This document shows, piece by piece, positions 7,501-15,121 of a DNA stretch of 15,569 bases. Origin of the DNA: an uncultured Lachnospiraceae bacterium (GTDB taxonomy: Bacteria > Bacillota > Clostridia > Lachnospirales > Lachnospiraceae); assembly GCA_910579935.1 (NCBI GenBank), contig CAJTVQ010000067.1, forward strand, positions 1-15,569, given 5' to 3'. The notes beneath the pieces were generated by a model, which was given only the letters and a program-made list of their open reading frames with translations, searched no databases and was not told the DNA's origin. How positions within the stretch are numbered: position 1 is the stretch's first letter; each line of letters opens with the position of its first letter. Position numbers and translations under genes: made by a program.

Positions 7501-8007
7501 AAAAAGAAACATGCCGGAAAAGAGGTGGTTCCGGCGGCGCTGTTATATTATCATGTGGCGGATCCGATGGTGAAGACGGATGAAGCGATCACTCCGGAAG
7601 AGTTAAACGAGAAGCTGCGCAGGGAATTAAGAATGACCGGGGCGGTCAATAAGAATGACAGGATCATCACTTCTTTGGACAGCGCGTTTACCGACAAGTC
7701 CGATATCGTGCCGGTAGAGCGGAAAAGGGACGGTGACTTCAGTGTCAGGTCCGGCGTGATGGAGGCGGAGGATCTGCAGGAAGTGTCGGCTTATGTCAAC
7801 CGGAAAATAAAGGAAATAGGAAGGGAAATCCTGGACGGCCGGATAGGGACGGCGCCCTGTAAGCAGGGGGCGGATACGGCCTGTGATTATTGCCCGTTCC
7901 GTCCCGTCTGCGGTTTTGACGGCCGGATAGAGGGGTATGGATACAGGAATCTGGAAAGTTTGTCGAAGGAAGAAGCGCTGGAAAAAATGAAGGGAAAGGC
8001 GGAATGA
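4525..8007 (+). CDS. addB: ATP-dependent helicase/nuclease AddAB, subunit AddB
   Basis: AddB pairs with AddA to resect double-strand DNA ends and load RecA. It supplies one nuclease, an Fe-S fold and a helicase-like scaffold thought to recognise Chi. I prefer ATG 4525 (MGLRFYFGASGAGKST, Walker A K14) over ATG 4504, because the family starts this way and AAAGGGG lies upstream; this gives 1160 residues. The C-terminal RecB-like nuclease has D960 and K962 in IDYKSG. Cysteines C800, C1120, C1123 and C1129 (the last three in CDYCPFRPVC) match the four Fe-S ligands of Bacillus subtilis AddB within one residue each. Length is normal. The stop overlaps an ATG in the addA frame, so the two are translationally linked. 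All expected functional residues are present. Confidence 0.97.
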   Translation: MGLRFYFGASGAGKSTRLHREMVERSMAEPGTNFLVIVPDQFTMQTQMDLVRAHPKKGIMNIDVLSFGRLSHRILEEVGGDDRTVLDDTGKSLVLRRVAESVTEEMPVIGSNLGKIGYIHEVKSAISEFMQYGIGVKELEELTEYARKRGALYHKLKDLGVLYRHFLEFIREKYVTTEETLELLCRLLPKSKLIRSSVVAFDGFTGFTPIQNRLIQSMMELSKEVIVTVVMDGAEKNPYVPDGEQKLFYLSKKTTADLCRLAKEAGADRGRDVFVGRREEAEEGAHVGAAAGQAGLPRFIGNREMQHLERHLFRYPVQAYEEAAGEASAIHLSEASSPEEEIRQVCIRIRELVQEKHYCYRDFGVVTGDLASYAGHMEAEAEKFGIPVYLDQTKGILLNPFIEYIRSALKIVMENFSYRSVFHYLRSGLTGFDREGTDLLENYVLAYGVKGRYRWEKPFTARMPEMGTGELERLNGMRLALLEELAPLLEKGDGTAGGKIRALYAFITKNKVQEKLAVYERMFQAQGGMGKAAVRAREYGQIYRLVMDLLDQMDSLLAGEKMEMKEFADILDAGFGEIEVGTIPQNVDRVVVGDIERTRLKEIKVLFFVGINDGSIPKNAGTGGIISDIDREFLRESPYELAPTPRQQMYIQRLYLYMNMTKPSQLLYLSYSKVNNEGKSIRPAYLVDTMRMLFPALQTERPETRDFAEQIKTKRSGMDYLADMLRDYAAGNMEDGGKTRFFTLYHTYRGDTEYRKETKRLTEAAFARYREHPLGKEIAGLLYGRMLISSVSRLEQYASCAYAHFLRYGLSLKEREEYGFEAVDMGNVFHGVLELFAGKLQESGQNWFDFSEETAETLLRSALDAYAAAYGETVLYSTARNEYAIERMYRILKRAVLTLQYQLKKGSFIPRHFEMSFTEAENLEAVNIALSRQEKLRLRGRIDRIDTMEDEEHVYVKVIDYKSGNKKFDLAAVYYGLQLQLVVYMNAALELEKKKHAGKEVVPAALLYYHVADPMVKTDEAITPEELNEKLRRELRMTGAVNKNDRIITSLDSAFTDKSDIVPVERKRDGDFSVRSGVMEAEDLQEVSAYVNRKIKEIGREILDGRIGTAPCKQGADTACDYCPFRPVCGFDGRIEGYGYRNLESLSKEEALEKMKGKAE

Positions 8008-8036
8008 TGCAGCCTGCAGGAATGGGAGGAAAGCGG

Positions 8037-11000
8037 ATGGGAATGGCATTTACACCGGAACAGCAGCGGGTCATTGACCTGCGCGGCAAGAATATATTGG
8101 TGTCGGCAGCGGCAGGGTCCGGGAAGACGGCAGTGCTGACGGAGCGTATTGTAAAGATGATCAGCGGCGGAGAGAAGCCGGTAGATATTGACCGGCTTTT
8201 GGTGGTGACGTTCACGAATGCGGCGGCGGCGGAGATGCGGGAGAGGATCGGTGCGGCGATTGCGGCAAGGCTGGAAGCAGAGCCGGACAATGAGCATCTT
8301 CAGAAACAGGCCACGCTGATACATAATGCGCAGATTACCACGATCGACAGTTTCTGTATGTTTGTGATCCGGAATAATTTTAATGATATCGGGTTAGACC
8401 CGGGATTCCGGGTGGCGGATGAAGGGGAACTCAGACTGTTAAAGCAGGATGTGATGCAGGAGCTTTTGGAAGAACGGTTTGCAGAGGGAAAAGCGGAGTT
8501 TCTGCAATGCGTGGAATATTTCAGTACGGGCAATCAGGATAAGGCGATCGAAGGGCATATCTTAAAGCTGTATCAGTTTGCGGAGAGCAATCCGTGGCCG
8601 GAGGAATGGCTGGAAGCGCGCAAAGAGGATTATGCCGTGGATTCCATAGAGGAATGGGAGCAGACGGAAGCGGTAAAATTCGGCATGGAGCAGGTGCGTC
8701 TGCTGGCGGAGGACTGTCTGCGGAGAATGCGGGAATGCATTGCCGTCTGTGAGCAGCCGGACGGCCCTTATATGTATGCGGCAACGCTGGAAGCGGAAGC
8801 GGAGCGGCTGGAAAAACTGGCAGCCGCCGCACGTTACCGCGACGGGCATGACCTGTTCGGCGGTATGTCCTTCGGCAGGCTGCCCTCCAAAAAGGATGAT
8901 TCGGTATCGCCTGCAAAACGGGAAATGGTGCAGGAAATCCGCAAGGGAATCAAGGAAACGCTGAAGAAGATCAGTCTGAAGTATTTTCCGGCGCCGCCGG
9001 AAACGGTGCTGGATTATATGAGGGGAAGCAGGGCCGCGGTCTGTGAACTGATCGATCTGACGATTGCTTTTAAAGAGGCTTTGGACCGGAAAAAGCGGGA
9101 AGAAAATATCATCGATTTTTCGGACATGGAACATCTGGCGCTGTCTATTCTGGTGCGGAGGCCGGAGCAGGACGGGGATGCGCGGCGTGAGGAAACCGAC
9201 GCCGGGGAAGAGTGGGCGGAGCGGCAGAAGGAATCAGGGATTGCGGGAAAACAGGAAGAGGAGCAGGAGACAGCCGGCTTTGCAGGAGAAGGGAAAAAAG
9301 AATCGGGCCGCATGGGGAGACCGGCATATGAACCCACAAGGACAGCGTTGGATTACCGGGAGTTTTTCGAGGAAATCTTAATTGATGAATATCAGGACAG
9401 CAATCCGGTGCAGGAGATGCTGCTGGAAAGTATTTCCGGCGAGTTTGCAGGGCGTTTCAACCGTTTTATGGTAGGGGATGTGAAGCAGAGCATCTATAAG
9501 TTCCGGCTGGCGAGACCGGAGATCTTCATGGAAAAGTATGAGGAGTACGGAGCTGCGGTGCAGGCACGGACGGACGGGAAAGACGGCGGGGGGAGGGAAC
9601 GCATTGACCTGCATAAGAATTTCAGGAGTCGCAGGGAAGTGTTGGACAGTGTGAATTTCCTTTTTTCACAGATCATGGGGAAGAAGCTTGGCGGGGTGGA
9701 GTATGATGAGGATGCGGCGCTGTATTGCGGAGCGGAATATCCGGCGTGGGATTACGGGGAAGCGGAGGCGTGTATTTCCTGCCTGAACGGAGAGGGTTCT
9801 GCGGACGGAAATATCACTTCTCCCAACAGTACGGAACTTCTTCTGATCCAAAAGGAGGAAAAGGGTGAGGAAGAGGAGACAGGGGACGAGGGGCAGACTG
9901 CGCTGTCCGGCCGCCGGAGGGAGGCGCTTGCGGTAGCAAAACGTATTAAGGAGCTGAAGGCCCGTTTCAAAGTGACGGACAGGGAAAGCGGCAGACTGCG
10001 TCCGGTCAGCTATAAGGATATTGTGATCCTGCTCAGAACGAATGCCGGTTGGGATGAGGATTTTAAAGAGGTGCTGAAGGAGGAAGGGATTCCAGCCCAT
10101 GTGTCTTCCAAGACCGGCTATTTTGCCGCAAAGGAAGTGCAGACGCTGCTGCAGCTGCTGCGGGTATTGGATAATCCCATGCAGGATATTCCGCTGTTTG
10201 GCGTGATGAAATCCTGCTTCGGCGGTTTTACGGATGAAGAGATTGCATGGATACGGGCCTTTGCAAGAGAGCGGGAAAAAGAAAGAGCGGCGCAGAAGGC
10301 GAAAGGGGAAGCAGAGACAGGAGGCGGACCGGGAAATCCGGAAGAGCCGGAAAGAGCCGGAAACGGGAAAGGTCTTTACTTTGCCCTGAAGGAATTCATA
10401 CAGGAGGAACAGGCAGAGGAATGGGGGAGTCTGGCGGAAAAAGCGGAAAGATTTCTGGAGTTTTTGGACGGGTACCGGGATAAGACCGTCTATATGCCGA
10501 TTCATGAACTTTTACAGGACCTTATTGCCGGAACGAATTATCTGCCCTATGTATCGGCGCTGCCCGGAGGCGGACAGAGGAAGGCGAATGTACAGATTTT
10601 ACTGGAAAAAGCGGCGGCGTTCGAGCAGACCAGTTACTACGGGCTGTTCCATTTCGTCCGTTATATTGAACAGCTGGAAAAATATGAGGTGGATTACGGA
10701 GAGGCGAATGTGCTGGATGAGAATGCGGATGTTGTCCGGATTATGAGCATCCATAAGAGCAAAGGACTGGAATTCCCTGTCTGCTTTGTCTGCGGGATGG
10801 CTAAAAAGTTCAATATGCAGGATTTAAACGGCCGGATGATCGCGGATGTGGATATGGGAATCGGTGCGGATTATGTGGATGTGGAACACCGGCTCCAAAG
10901 CAAAACGGTAAGGAAGAATATGGTAGCGGAAAAAATGCGTCTTGATAATCTGGGCGAGGAACTGCGCGTGCTGTATGTGGCCCTGACACGGGCAAAGGAG

Positions 11001-12062
11001 AAACTGATCATGACCGGTATGGCGGAACGGCCGGAGAAAAAACTGGCATCCCTGTTTCCGGCGGCAATGCGGGACGGACTGCAGCTGCCCTATGGGGAGC
11101 TGGCGGGCGCGGCCAGCTATCTTGACTTTCTGCTGCCTGCGCTGTGCCGGCATCCTACGTTTGTACCGCTGTGGGAGAGCTATGGAATGGAGGCGCCCAA
11201 AGTGAAATGGGCTCCTGTATGGGAAGCACCTTTTACGATCCGTATGATAGGGGAGGAAGAGCTGCTGGCAGCGGATCTTGCCGAACAGGTGGCAGCAGAA
11301 GGGATGCGGCTCAGACTGGAAAGCTCCGATGCGTTGACCGATACGGACGATGAGCTAATGGCATATATGTCGGAACTTTTTTCCTATCAGTATGAACATG
11401 CCAATTTAGCGGATCTATATACGAAGACGACCGTGTCGGAACTGAAAAAAGCAGGACAGGAGGAAGAAAAGGATTTTTCTTTCAAATTGTATGAGGAAGA
11501 GACGGTCATTCCCTATATTCCGAAATTTATGCAGCAGGAAGAAAGTATCGGCGGCGCCGGGAGGGGAAGCGCATTCCATAAGGTGATGGAGCTGTTTGAT
11601 TTTTCCGGCGCCGGGGGAGCGGAAAGCACGGCAAAACAGATCGCGCATATGACAGAGGAGGGGATGCTGAGCGCGGAATATGCAGAAGTGGTATCGGTTC
11701 CTGCCATAGAAGCGTTTCTGGGAACGGAACTGGCCGGGCGGATGAAAGCGGCGGAGGCGGAAGGCAGGCTGTATCGGGAACAGCCTTTCGTACTGGGACT
11801 TCCGGCGAAGGAACTGAATGAGAAATTTCCGTCAGGGGAACTGGTACTGATCCAGGGCATCATTGACGTGTATTTTGAAGAGGACGGGGAAATCGTGGTG
11901 GCAGATTATAAGACGGACAAGGTGGAAAACGGACAGGAGCTGGTCAGAAAATATAAGAAACAGCTGGACTATTATGCCCATGCCCTGCAGGAACTGACGG
12001 GGAAGCAGGTGAAGGAGAAGATCATCTATTCGTTCGGACTGCGGGAAGAGATATGGCTGTGA
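8037..12062 (+). CDS. addA: ATP-dependent helicase/nuclease AddAB, subunit AddA
   Basis: AddA is the 3'-5' superfamily-1A motor and second nuclease of AddAB. ATG 8037 is preferred because GGGAGGA lies about seven bases before it and the protein then begins MGMAFTPEQQRVI; an in-frame ATG at 8004 overlaps the addB stop. From 8037 it is 1341 residues. Motifs: Walker A AAAGSGKT (K30), IDFSDMEHLAL, Walker B LIDEYQDSN (D450, E451), GDVKQSIYKFR, MSIHKSKGLEFPV and VLYVALTRAKEKL (R985). The C-terminal RecB-type nuclease carries D1277 in IIDVYF and D1290/K1292 in ADYKTDK. It is longer than B. subtilis AddA, partly through three charged low-complexity inserts at about residues 377-437, 583-623 and 742-780. 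These lie between helicase motifs and are probably surface loops. No active-site residue is missing. Confidence 0.97.
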   Translation: MGMAFTPEQQRVIDLRGKNILVSAAAGSGKTAVLTERIVKMISGGEKPVDIDRLLVVTFTNAAAAEMRERIGAAIAARLEAEPDNEHLQKQATLIHNAQITTIDSFCMFVIRNNFNDIGLDPGFRVADEGELRLLKQDVMQELLEERFAEGKAEFLQCVEYFSTGNQDKAIEGHILKLYQFAESNPWPEEWLEARKEDYAVDSIEEWEQTEAVKFGMEQVRLLAEDCLRRMRECIAVCEQPDGPYMYAATLEAEAERLEKLAAAARYRDGHDLFGGMSFGRLPSKKDDSVSPAKREMVQEIRKGIKETLKKISLKYFPAPPETVLDYMRGSRAAVCELIDLTIAFKEALDRKKREENIIDFSDMEHLALSILVRRPEQDGDARREETDAGEEWAERQKESGIAGKQEEEQETAGFAGEGKKESGRMGRPAYEPTRTALDYREFFEEILIDEYQDSNPVQEMLLESISGEFAGRFNRFMVGDVKQSIYKFRLARPEIFMEKYEEYGAAVQARTDGKDGGGRERIDLHKNFRSRREVLDSVNFLFSQIMGKKLGGVEYDEDAALYCGAEYPAWDYGEAEACISCLNGEGSADGNITSPNSTELLLIQKEEKGEEEETGDEGQTALSGRRREALAVAKRIKELKARFKVTDRESGRLRPVSYKDIVILLRTNAGWDEDFKEVLKEEGIPAHVSSKTGYFAAKEVQTLLQLLRVLDNPMQDIPLFGVMKSCFGGFTDEEIAWIRAFAREREKERAAQKAKGEAETGGGPGNPEEPERAGNGKGLYFALKEFIQEEQAEEWGSLAEKAERFLEFLDGYRDKTVYMPIHELLQDLIAGTNYLPYVSALPGGGQRKANVQILLEKAAAFEQTSYYGLFHFVRYIEQLEKYEVDYGEANVLDENADVVRIMSIHKSKGLEFPVCFVCGMAKKFNMQDLNGRMIADVDMGIGADYVDVEHRLQSKTVRKNMVAEKMRLDNLGEELRVLYVALTRAKEKLIMTGMAERPEKKLASLFPAAMRDGLQLPYGELAGAASYLDFLLPALCRHPTFVPLWESYGMEAPKVKWAPVWEAPFTIRMIGEEELLAADLAEQVAAEGMRLRLESSDALTDTDDELMAYMSELFSYQYEHANLADLYTKTTVSELKKAGQEEEKDFSFKLYEEETVIPYIPKFMQQEESIGGAGRGSAFHKVMELFDFSGAGGAESTAKQIAHMTEEGMLSAEYAEVVSVPAIEAFLGTELAGRMKAAEAEGRLYREQPFVLGLPAKELNEKFPSGELVLIQGIIDVYFEEDGEIVVADYKTDKVENGQELVRKYKKQLDYYAHALQELTGKQVKEKIIYSFGLREEIWL

Positions 12063-12125
12063 GGGTTTGCTTTTTTAGAGAGAGCCAAATTTAGTCAATG
12101 CAGCCCGCTGTGCCTCCTGCTGTTT

Positions 12126-12344
12126 CTGCCCGTATCAGTTGGAATCTGATGTTTTGCATTTTTCTTACAGAAGCAGTATGGTTTTCCGCTGCACTGTGCA
12201 TGTTATCCTTGAATCCTGCCCGTATCTTTGATAAAATACGGGTAGAATGCAGGGGCCGTATGGAAGGGGAAAGTCCCGGCGTGATTCCGGAAGCGGGAGA
12301 ATATGGATGGCCGAAATATCCTGCTTTGTCAGTGTACGATACGG
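12126..12344 (+). promoter_or_regulatory. Leader of the receiver-synthetase gene with promoter and repeated CCGTATC elements
   Basis: The 302 bases between addA and the next start hold no gene. TTGAAT at 12209-12214 and TAAAAT at 12232-12237, 17 bases apart, form a good sigma-A promoter about 130 bases before the start codon. CTGCCCGTATC occurs twice, at 12126-12136 and 12216-12226, exactly 90 bases apart. The second copy pairs with ATACGGG at 12236-12242, a 7-bp inverted repeat straddling the -10. A further inverted copy, GATACGG, lies at 12338-12344 near the ribosome binding site. The arrangement resembles operator sites for a dimeric regulator, or a mRNA structure; which protein would bind is unknown. 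Confidence 0.5.
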
Positions 12345-12364
12345 AAGATGGTGGGGGATAGGAT

Positions 12365-13435
12365 ATGCAGCGGATACTGGTGGTGGATGATGCGGAGGTG
12401 AACCGCAATTTGTTGTATAACATACTGGAAGATGACTATACCATTGACATGGCGGAGAATGGGGAGCTGGCTCTGCAGAAGCTGGAAGAGCGTCAGAATG
12501 AAACGGCGGCATTGCTGCTGGATCTGCGGATGCCGAAAATGGATGGATTTGCTGTCATTGCAGAAATGCGGAAAAAAGGGTGGATGCACAAAATCCCCGT
12601 ACTGATCATAAGCGGGGAATACTCCGTGGAAGTGGAAAACAAATGTTTCGAACTGGGGGTTTCGGATTTTATACGCAAACCTTTTGTCAGTTCCATCGTT
12701 AAGAACCGGCTGAAGAACACGATCGATCTGTTCGTCAGCAAGAACCAGCTGGAAATGAAAGTGGAAGAGCAGGAAGAGACATTAAAAAGGCAGGATGAGA
12801 TTATCCGGATACAGGCGGAAAAGCTGAGAGAAACGAAGTTCTTCAATAAGATGATGATGGAATACCGTTTTGCCATCATGGAAATAGAAACGAGGCTGAA
12901 GGCGCTGAACGGGGAATTTTCCCAGGAATATAACCGGAATCCGTTTGAATCAATTAAGAGCAGGCTGAAGACACCGGAGAGCATTTATGAGAAACTGGAA
13001 AGAAAAGGGCATCCCGTTACGCTGGAGGGTATAACGGAGTATCTGACGGATGTGGCCGGAGTGCGCGTCATCTGCTCCTTTCCCGATGATATTTACCGTT
13101 TGGCGAGGCTGCTTACCATGCAGGACGATATCATTCTGCTGCGGGAAAAGGATTATATTAAGAATCCCAAGCCGAACGGATACCGCAGCCTCCATCTGAT
13201 CGTGAGTGTGCCGATTTTCTTATCAAGCGGGAAAAAGAATATGAAGGTAGAGGTACAGTTCCGTACCATTGCCATGGATTTCTGGGCAAGCCTGGAACAT
13301 AAGCTGAAGTACAAGAAGGATGTGGACGAGACGGATGAAATCGTGGGACAGCTGAAGGTCTGCGCGGATTCCATTGAAACGCTCGACTATCAGATGCAGG
13401 AGATACGGAACCGGATAGACAGAACAAAAAAGTGA
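12365..13435 (+). CDS. Response-regulator receiver fused to a RelA/SpoT-type (p)ppGpp synthetase domain
   Basis: A 356-residue cytosolic protein. Residues 1-120 are a CheY-like receiver with D8/D9, phospho-acceptor D53 (LLLDLRMPKMDG), S83 and K105 (RKPF). Residues about 126-157 are a charged helix likely to form a coiled coil. Residues about 160-330 are a RelA/SpoT synthetase domain like that of small alarmone synthetases: RLKTPESIYEK (200-210) fits RxKxxxSIxxK, then D229 in TDVAGVRV, the G-loop NPKPNGYRSLH (267-277, Y273), and E297 in EVQFRT followed by LEHKLKYKK. No HD hydrolase, TGS or ACT domain is present. It should transfer pyrophosphate from ATP to GDP/GTP. Inference: phosphorylation of D53 switches or dimerises the synthetase. 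It is a single-gene unit after addA, with no kinase beside it. A purine-rich GGGGGATAGG precedes the ATG. Confidence 0.93.
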   Translation: MQRILVVDDAEVNRNLLYNILEDDYTIDMAENGELALQKLEERQNETAALLLDLRMPKMDGFAVIAEMRKKGWMHKIPVLIISGEYSVEVENKCFELGVSDFIRKPFVSSIVKNRLKNTIDLFVSKNQLEMKVEEQEETLKRQDEIIRIQAEKLRETKFFNKMMMEYRFAIMEIETRLKALNGEFSQEYNRNPFESIKSRLKTPESIYEKLERKGHPVTLEGITEYLTDVAGVRVICSFPDDIYRLARLLTMQDDIILLREKDYIKNPKPNGYRSLHLIVSVPIFLSSGKKNMKVEVQFRTIAMDFWASLEHKLKYKKDVDETDEIVGQLKVCADSIETLDYQMQEIRNRIDRTKK

Positions 13436-13498
13436 AAACAATCTTTTTTGGAATTGTGTACCCATTGAAAATGAGGCAGTCGGATTTATACTTACAAT

Positions 13499-13536
13499 CT
13501 CAAACTTCCCACACCATATGGTGTGGGAAGTTTGAG
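13499..13536. repeat. 38-bp perfect palindrome
   Basis: CTCAAACTTCCCACACCAT (13499-13517) is followed without a spacer by its exact reverse complement (13518-13536). No T-run follows on either strand, so it is not an intrinsic terminator. It lies 63 bases past the end of the synthetase gene, close to the edge of the mobile-element segment, and could be an element end, a recombination site or a dimer binding site. Confidence 0.8.
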
Positions 13537-13887
13537 TCAGGATAAGATACTTTTCGGTATAACTCTAAGAAAGTGGCGGATTCCGTTGTGTGGGCTTTTG
13601 CTGATACTCTCGACGGAGAGGGCGGGGTTTTTGCCAACTTTGCGGCGGTATTTCTCTCCCTATTACCTACAACACCACGCAAAGCAAAAATGACGGAGAT
13701 TTGCGGAAATTTTCCTCTATTCCTTACAAAACCGCACAAGCCGGAATAGGCGGGAATTTGTGAAAATTTCTTTTCGCCCGCCCTCCACGGACAACCTGCG
13801 GATTTGCCAAACGGGAGAGGGAATTTCTTTCTATCCCCTTTGCACGGCATAATACTGGCGATTTTTGAAAATGCCAAAAATGGGCGC
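13537..13887. other. Intergenic segment at the element edge, no supported gene
   Basis: A 129-codon open frame exists on the minus strand (13889-13500) but it has no good ribosome binding site, a basic and cysteine-scattered composition without a recognisable domain, and it runs through the palindrome. I treat it as non-coding. The DNA here is more GC-rich than the acetyltransferase gene to its right and may be a conserved terminal region of a mobile element, but that is a guess. Confidence 0.35.
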
Positions 13888-13920
13888 AAAAAAACAGGAA
13901 ACCTTTTCTTGATTTCCTGT
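13888..13920 (-). terminator. Intrinsic terminator of the GNAT gene
   Basis: Read on the minus strand, ACAGGAAA and TTTCCTGT pair around an 11-base loop and are followed at once by a run of six T. It lies about 80 bases beyond the acetyltransferase stop codon. Confidence 0.85.
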
Positions 13921-13998
13921 CTTGGTGTGCCGTTTTATGTAGCGGCTGTTATTCAGTTTGTAACTGGCTACAATTTTACAAATTGGAACTTGTTTCAA

Positions 13999-14556
13999 TT
14001 ATTCGATTGTCCAATATCCATCATAGGCATATCCCGTTTTTCCAATCAACAAATGTTCAGATTTAGTGAAACCTACTTTCTGAATCGCTTTAATTCTATC
14101 TACTGCATATATTGGAGCCTTGGTAAGCACGCCTTTACATCCCAATGCTTCCTCAAGTTGTGGCGTAATAAGTGAAAAAATATCACACAATACATCTTCT
14201 TGTTCATAATCGCTTCTCACATCTACTCTTAAAATTCCCATATTATTAAAGTTATCTTCTGACACCCTCAAACACAATTCTATTGTTCCGATTACACTTG
14301 ATGTTGCCTTATCAACAATAGAGAGTCTGACAAACCAACCATTTTCATATGACATATGCCAAAAACAAATAGCCTCTGCCATTCTTTCTTTTGTTGCGTA
14401 ATAAAAATTATCTCCATCACAATTATCACTATTAAAGAAAGGCAATGCTTTTTTATCGCTATATACTTTTAATAAATCATCGCAATCTTTGTCATGAAAT
14501 AGTCTAACTAAAAATCTTTCGCTTTCAAATTCTGGACATTTTTCATAAATATTCAT
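13999..14556 (-). CDS. GNAT-family N-acetyltransferase (RimJ/RimL-like)
   Basis: This complete 185-residue protein has GGAGG six bases before its ATG. The N-terminal segment ESERFLVRLFHDKDCDDLLK is the strand-helix opening of RimJ/RimL-type acetyltransferases. It is followed by VIGTIELCLR (the central beta strands), ILRVDVRSDYEQEDVL where the acetyl-CoA loop is expected, and IQKVGFTKSEHLL near the end, the usual IxKxGF element. The canonical Q/RxxGxG/A pyrophosphate loop is not clear, so acetyl-CoA binding is somewhat divergent. The substrate (protein N-terminus, antibiotic or other amine) cannot be told. The gene is far more AT-rich than the 1417-13435 block, stands alone with its own terminator, and is flanked by element relics. 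It looks like cargo of a transferred element. Confidence 0.75.
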   Translation of the reverse strand: MNIYEKCPEFESERFLVRLFHDKDCDDLLKVYSDKKALPFFNSDNCDGDNFYYATKERMAEAICFWHMSYENGWFVRLSIVDKATSSVIGTIELCLRVSEDNFNNMGILRVDVRSDYEQEDVLCDIFSLITPQLEEALGCKGVLTKAPIYAVDRIKAIQKVGFTKSEHLLIGKTGYAYDGYWTIE

Positions 14557-14629
14557 AAGTTTCCTCCATTAATCCCGAATTGTCGTTGCTTTATTGTATA
14601 TCCGTTTTTTTTAAAATGAATGCGATTTC

Positions 14630-14800
14630 TTATACTTTCTGTTCATTAAAACGGAACTTGAATAGGGCAGCGACAAGCCGCTGTTTTATGCTGTCCTCCG
14701 TATCCCTGTCGATATGCCCGTTCTCAATAACAGCGATTCGGATTCGTTTGCTGTAATGCCGTAAAACCTCGTCCACGGCTTCCGGCTCTCCGCTGGTCTT
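14630..14800 (-). pseudogene. HTH_16-type conjugative-transposon regulator, 5'-truncated
   Basis: The frame reads SGEPEAVDEVLRHYSKRIRI, then ENGHIDRDTEDSIKQRLVAA and LFKFRFNEQKV before the stop. This is the pattern of the helix-turn-helix conjugative-transposon-like domain (HTH_16, as in Tn916 orf8), in which a GxPxAxxxVLxHY segment is followed by an RLxxxLxxFxF end. The first residues of the domain are missing; upstream the DNA becomes the sigma-factor fragment in another frame. The neighbour order agrees with Tn916-type elements, in which a sigma-like regulator precedes this gene. A small 61-residue product starting at ATG 14815 is possible but is probably not functional. Confidence 0.65.
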
Positions 14801-14999
14801 CATAGGGTGCTTCAAAATATTCGTCTGTTGCGCCTAAAGGGTAAGACTTTTCTTCTGTGAGGTATTCAAGGGATATTTCTTTTTGCCGCCGTCTGCTCCT
14901 GTCACGCCATGCGTTGATAGCCGCAAAGCGTATGACGGTCTTGCAAAAGCCGTTGAACGTATATAGTAACTTTTTTATGATTGTAAGGGGTAGCAGCAC
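14795..14999 (-). pseudogene. Conjugative-transposon sigma-70-like factor, N-terminal fragment
   Basis: The frame reads YTFNGFCKTVIRFAAINAWR, then DRSRRRQKEISLEYLTEEKS and YPLGATDEYFEAPYE. That closely resembles the start of the sigma-70-like regulator found in Tn916/Tn1549-type elements (Tn916 orf7 position). After EAPYE the similarity ends and the DNA is that of the HTH_16 gene in a different frame. The region-4 DNA-binding half is therefore gone. The upstream limit is uncertain: GTG at 14999 is the only start codon offered and no good ribosome binding site precedes it. A single deletion joining the two regulatory genes explains the arrangement. Confidence 0.65.
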
Positions 15000-15121
15000 T
15001 TTAGGCTGTCGCTCCTTGACTGACCAGCAGCGAAAACAGGCGGGGAAGTAAACGGTAGGCGAAGCCCATTCATTTCACCTTTGACTGGCTCGGCTGGGTT
15101 TGCTATGTGGATATAAAAAGA

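Noticed and set aside
9666..10505. Minus-strand open frame of 279 codons within addA
   Set aside because: Antisense shadow with no domain and no start signal.
13425..13450. CAAAAAAG...CTTTTTTG hairpin as terminator of the receiver-synthetase gene
   Set aside because: The stem is nearly all A-T and overlaps the last codons; too weak to call. No better terminator was found there.
13500..13889. Minus-strand open frame of 129 codons
   Set aside because: No ribosome binding site, no recognisable domain, low-complexity basic composition, and it runs through the palindrome.
13804..14175. Plus-strand open frame of 123 codons
   Set aside because: Antisense to the acetyltransferase and its terminator; hydrophobic stretch is a by-product of AT-rich DNA.
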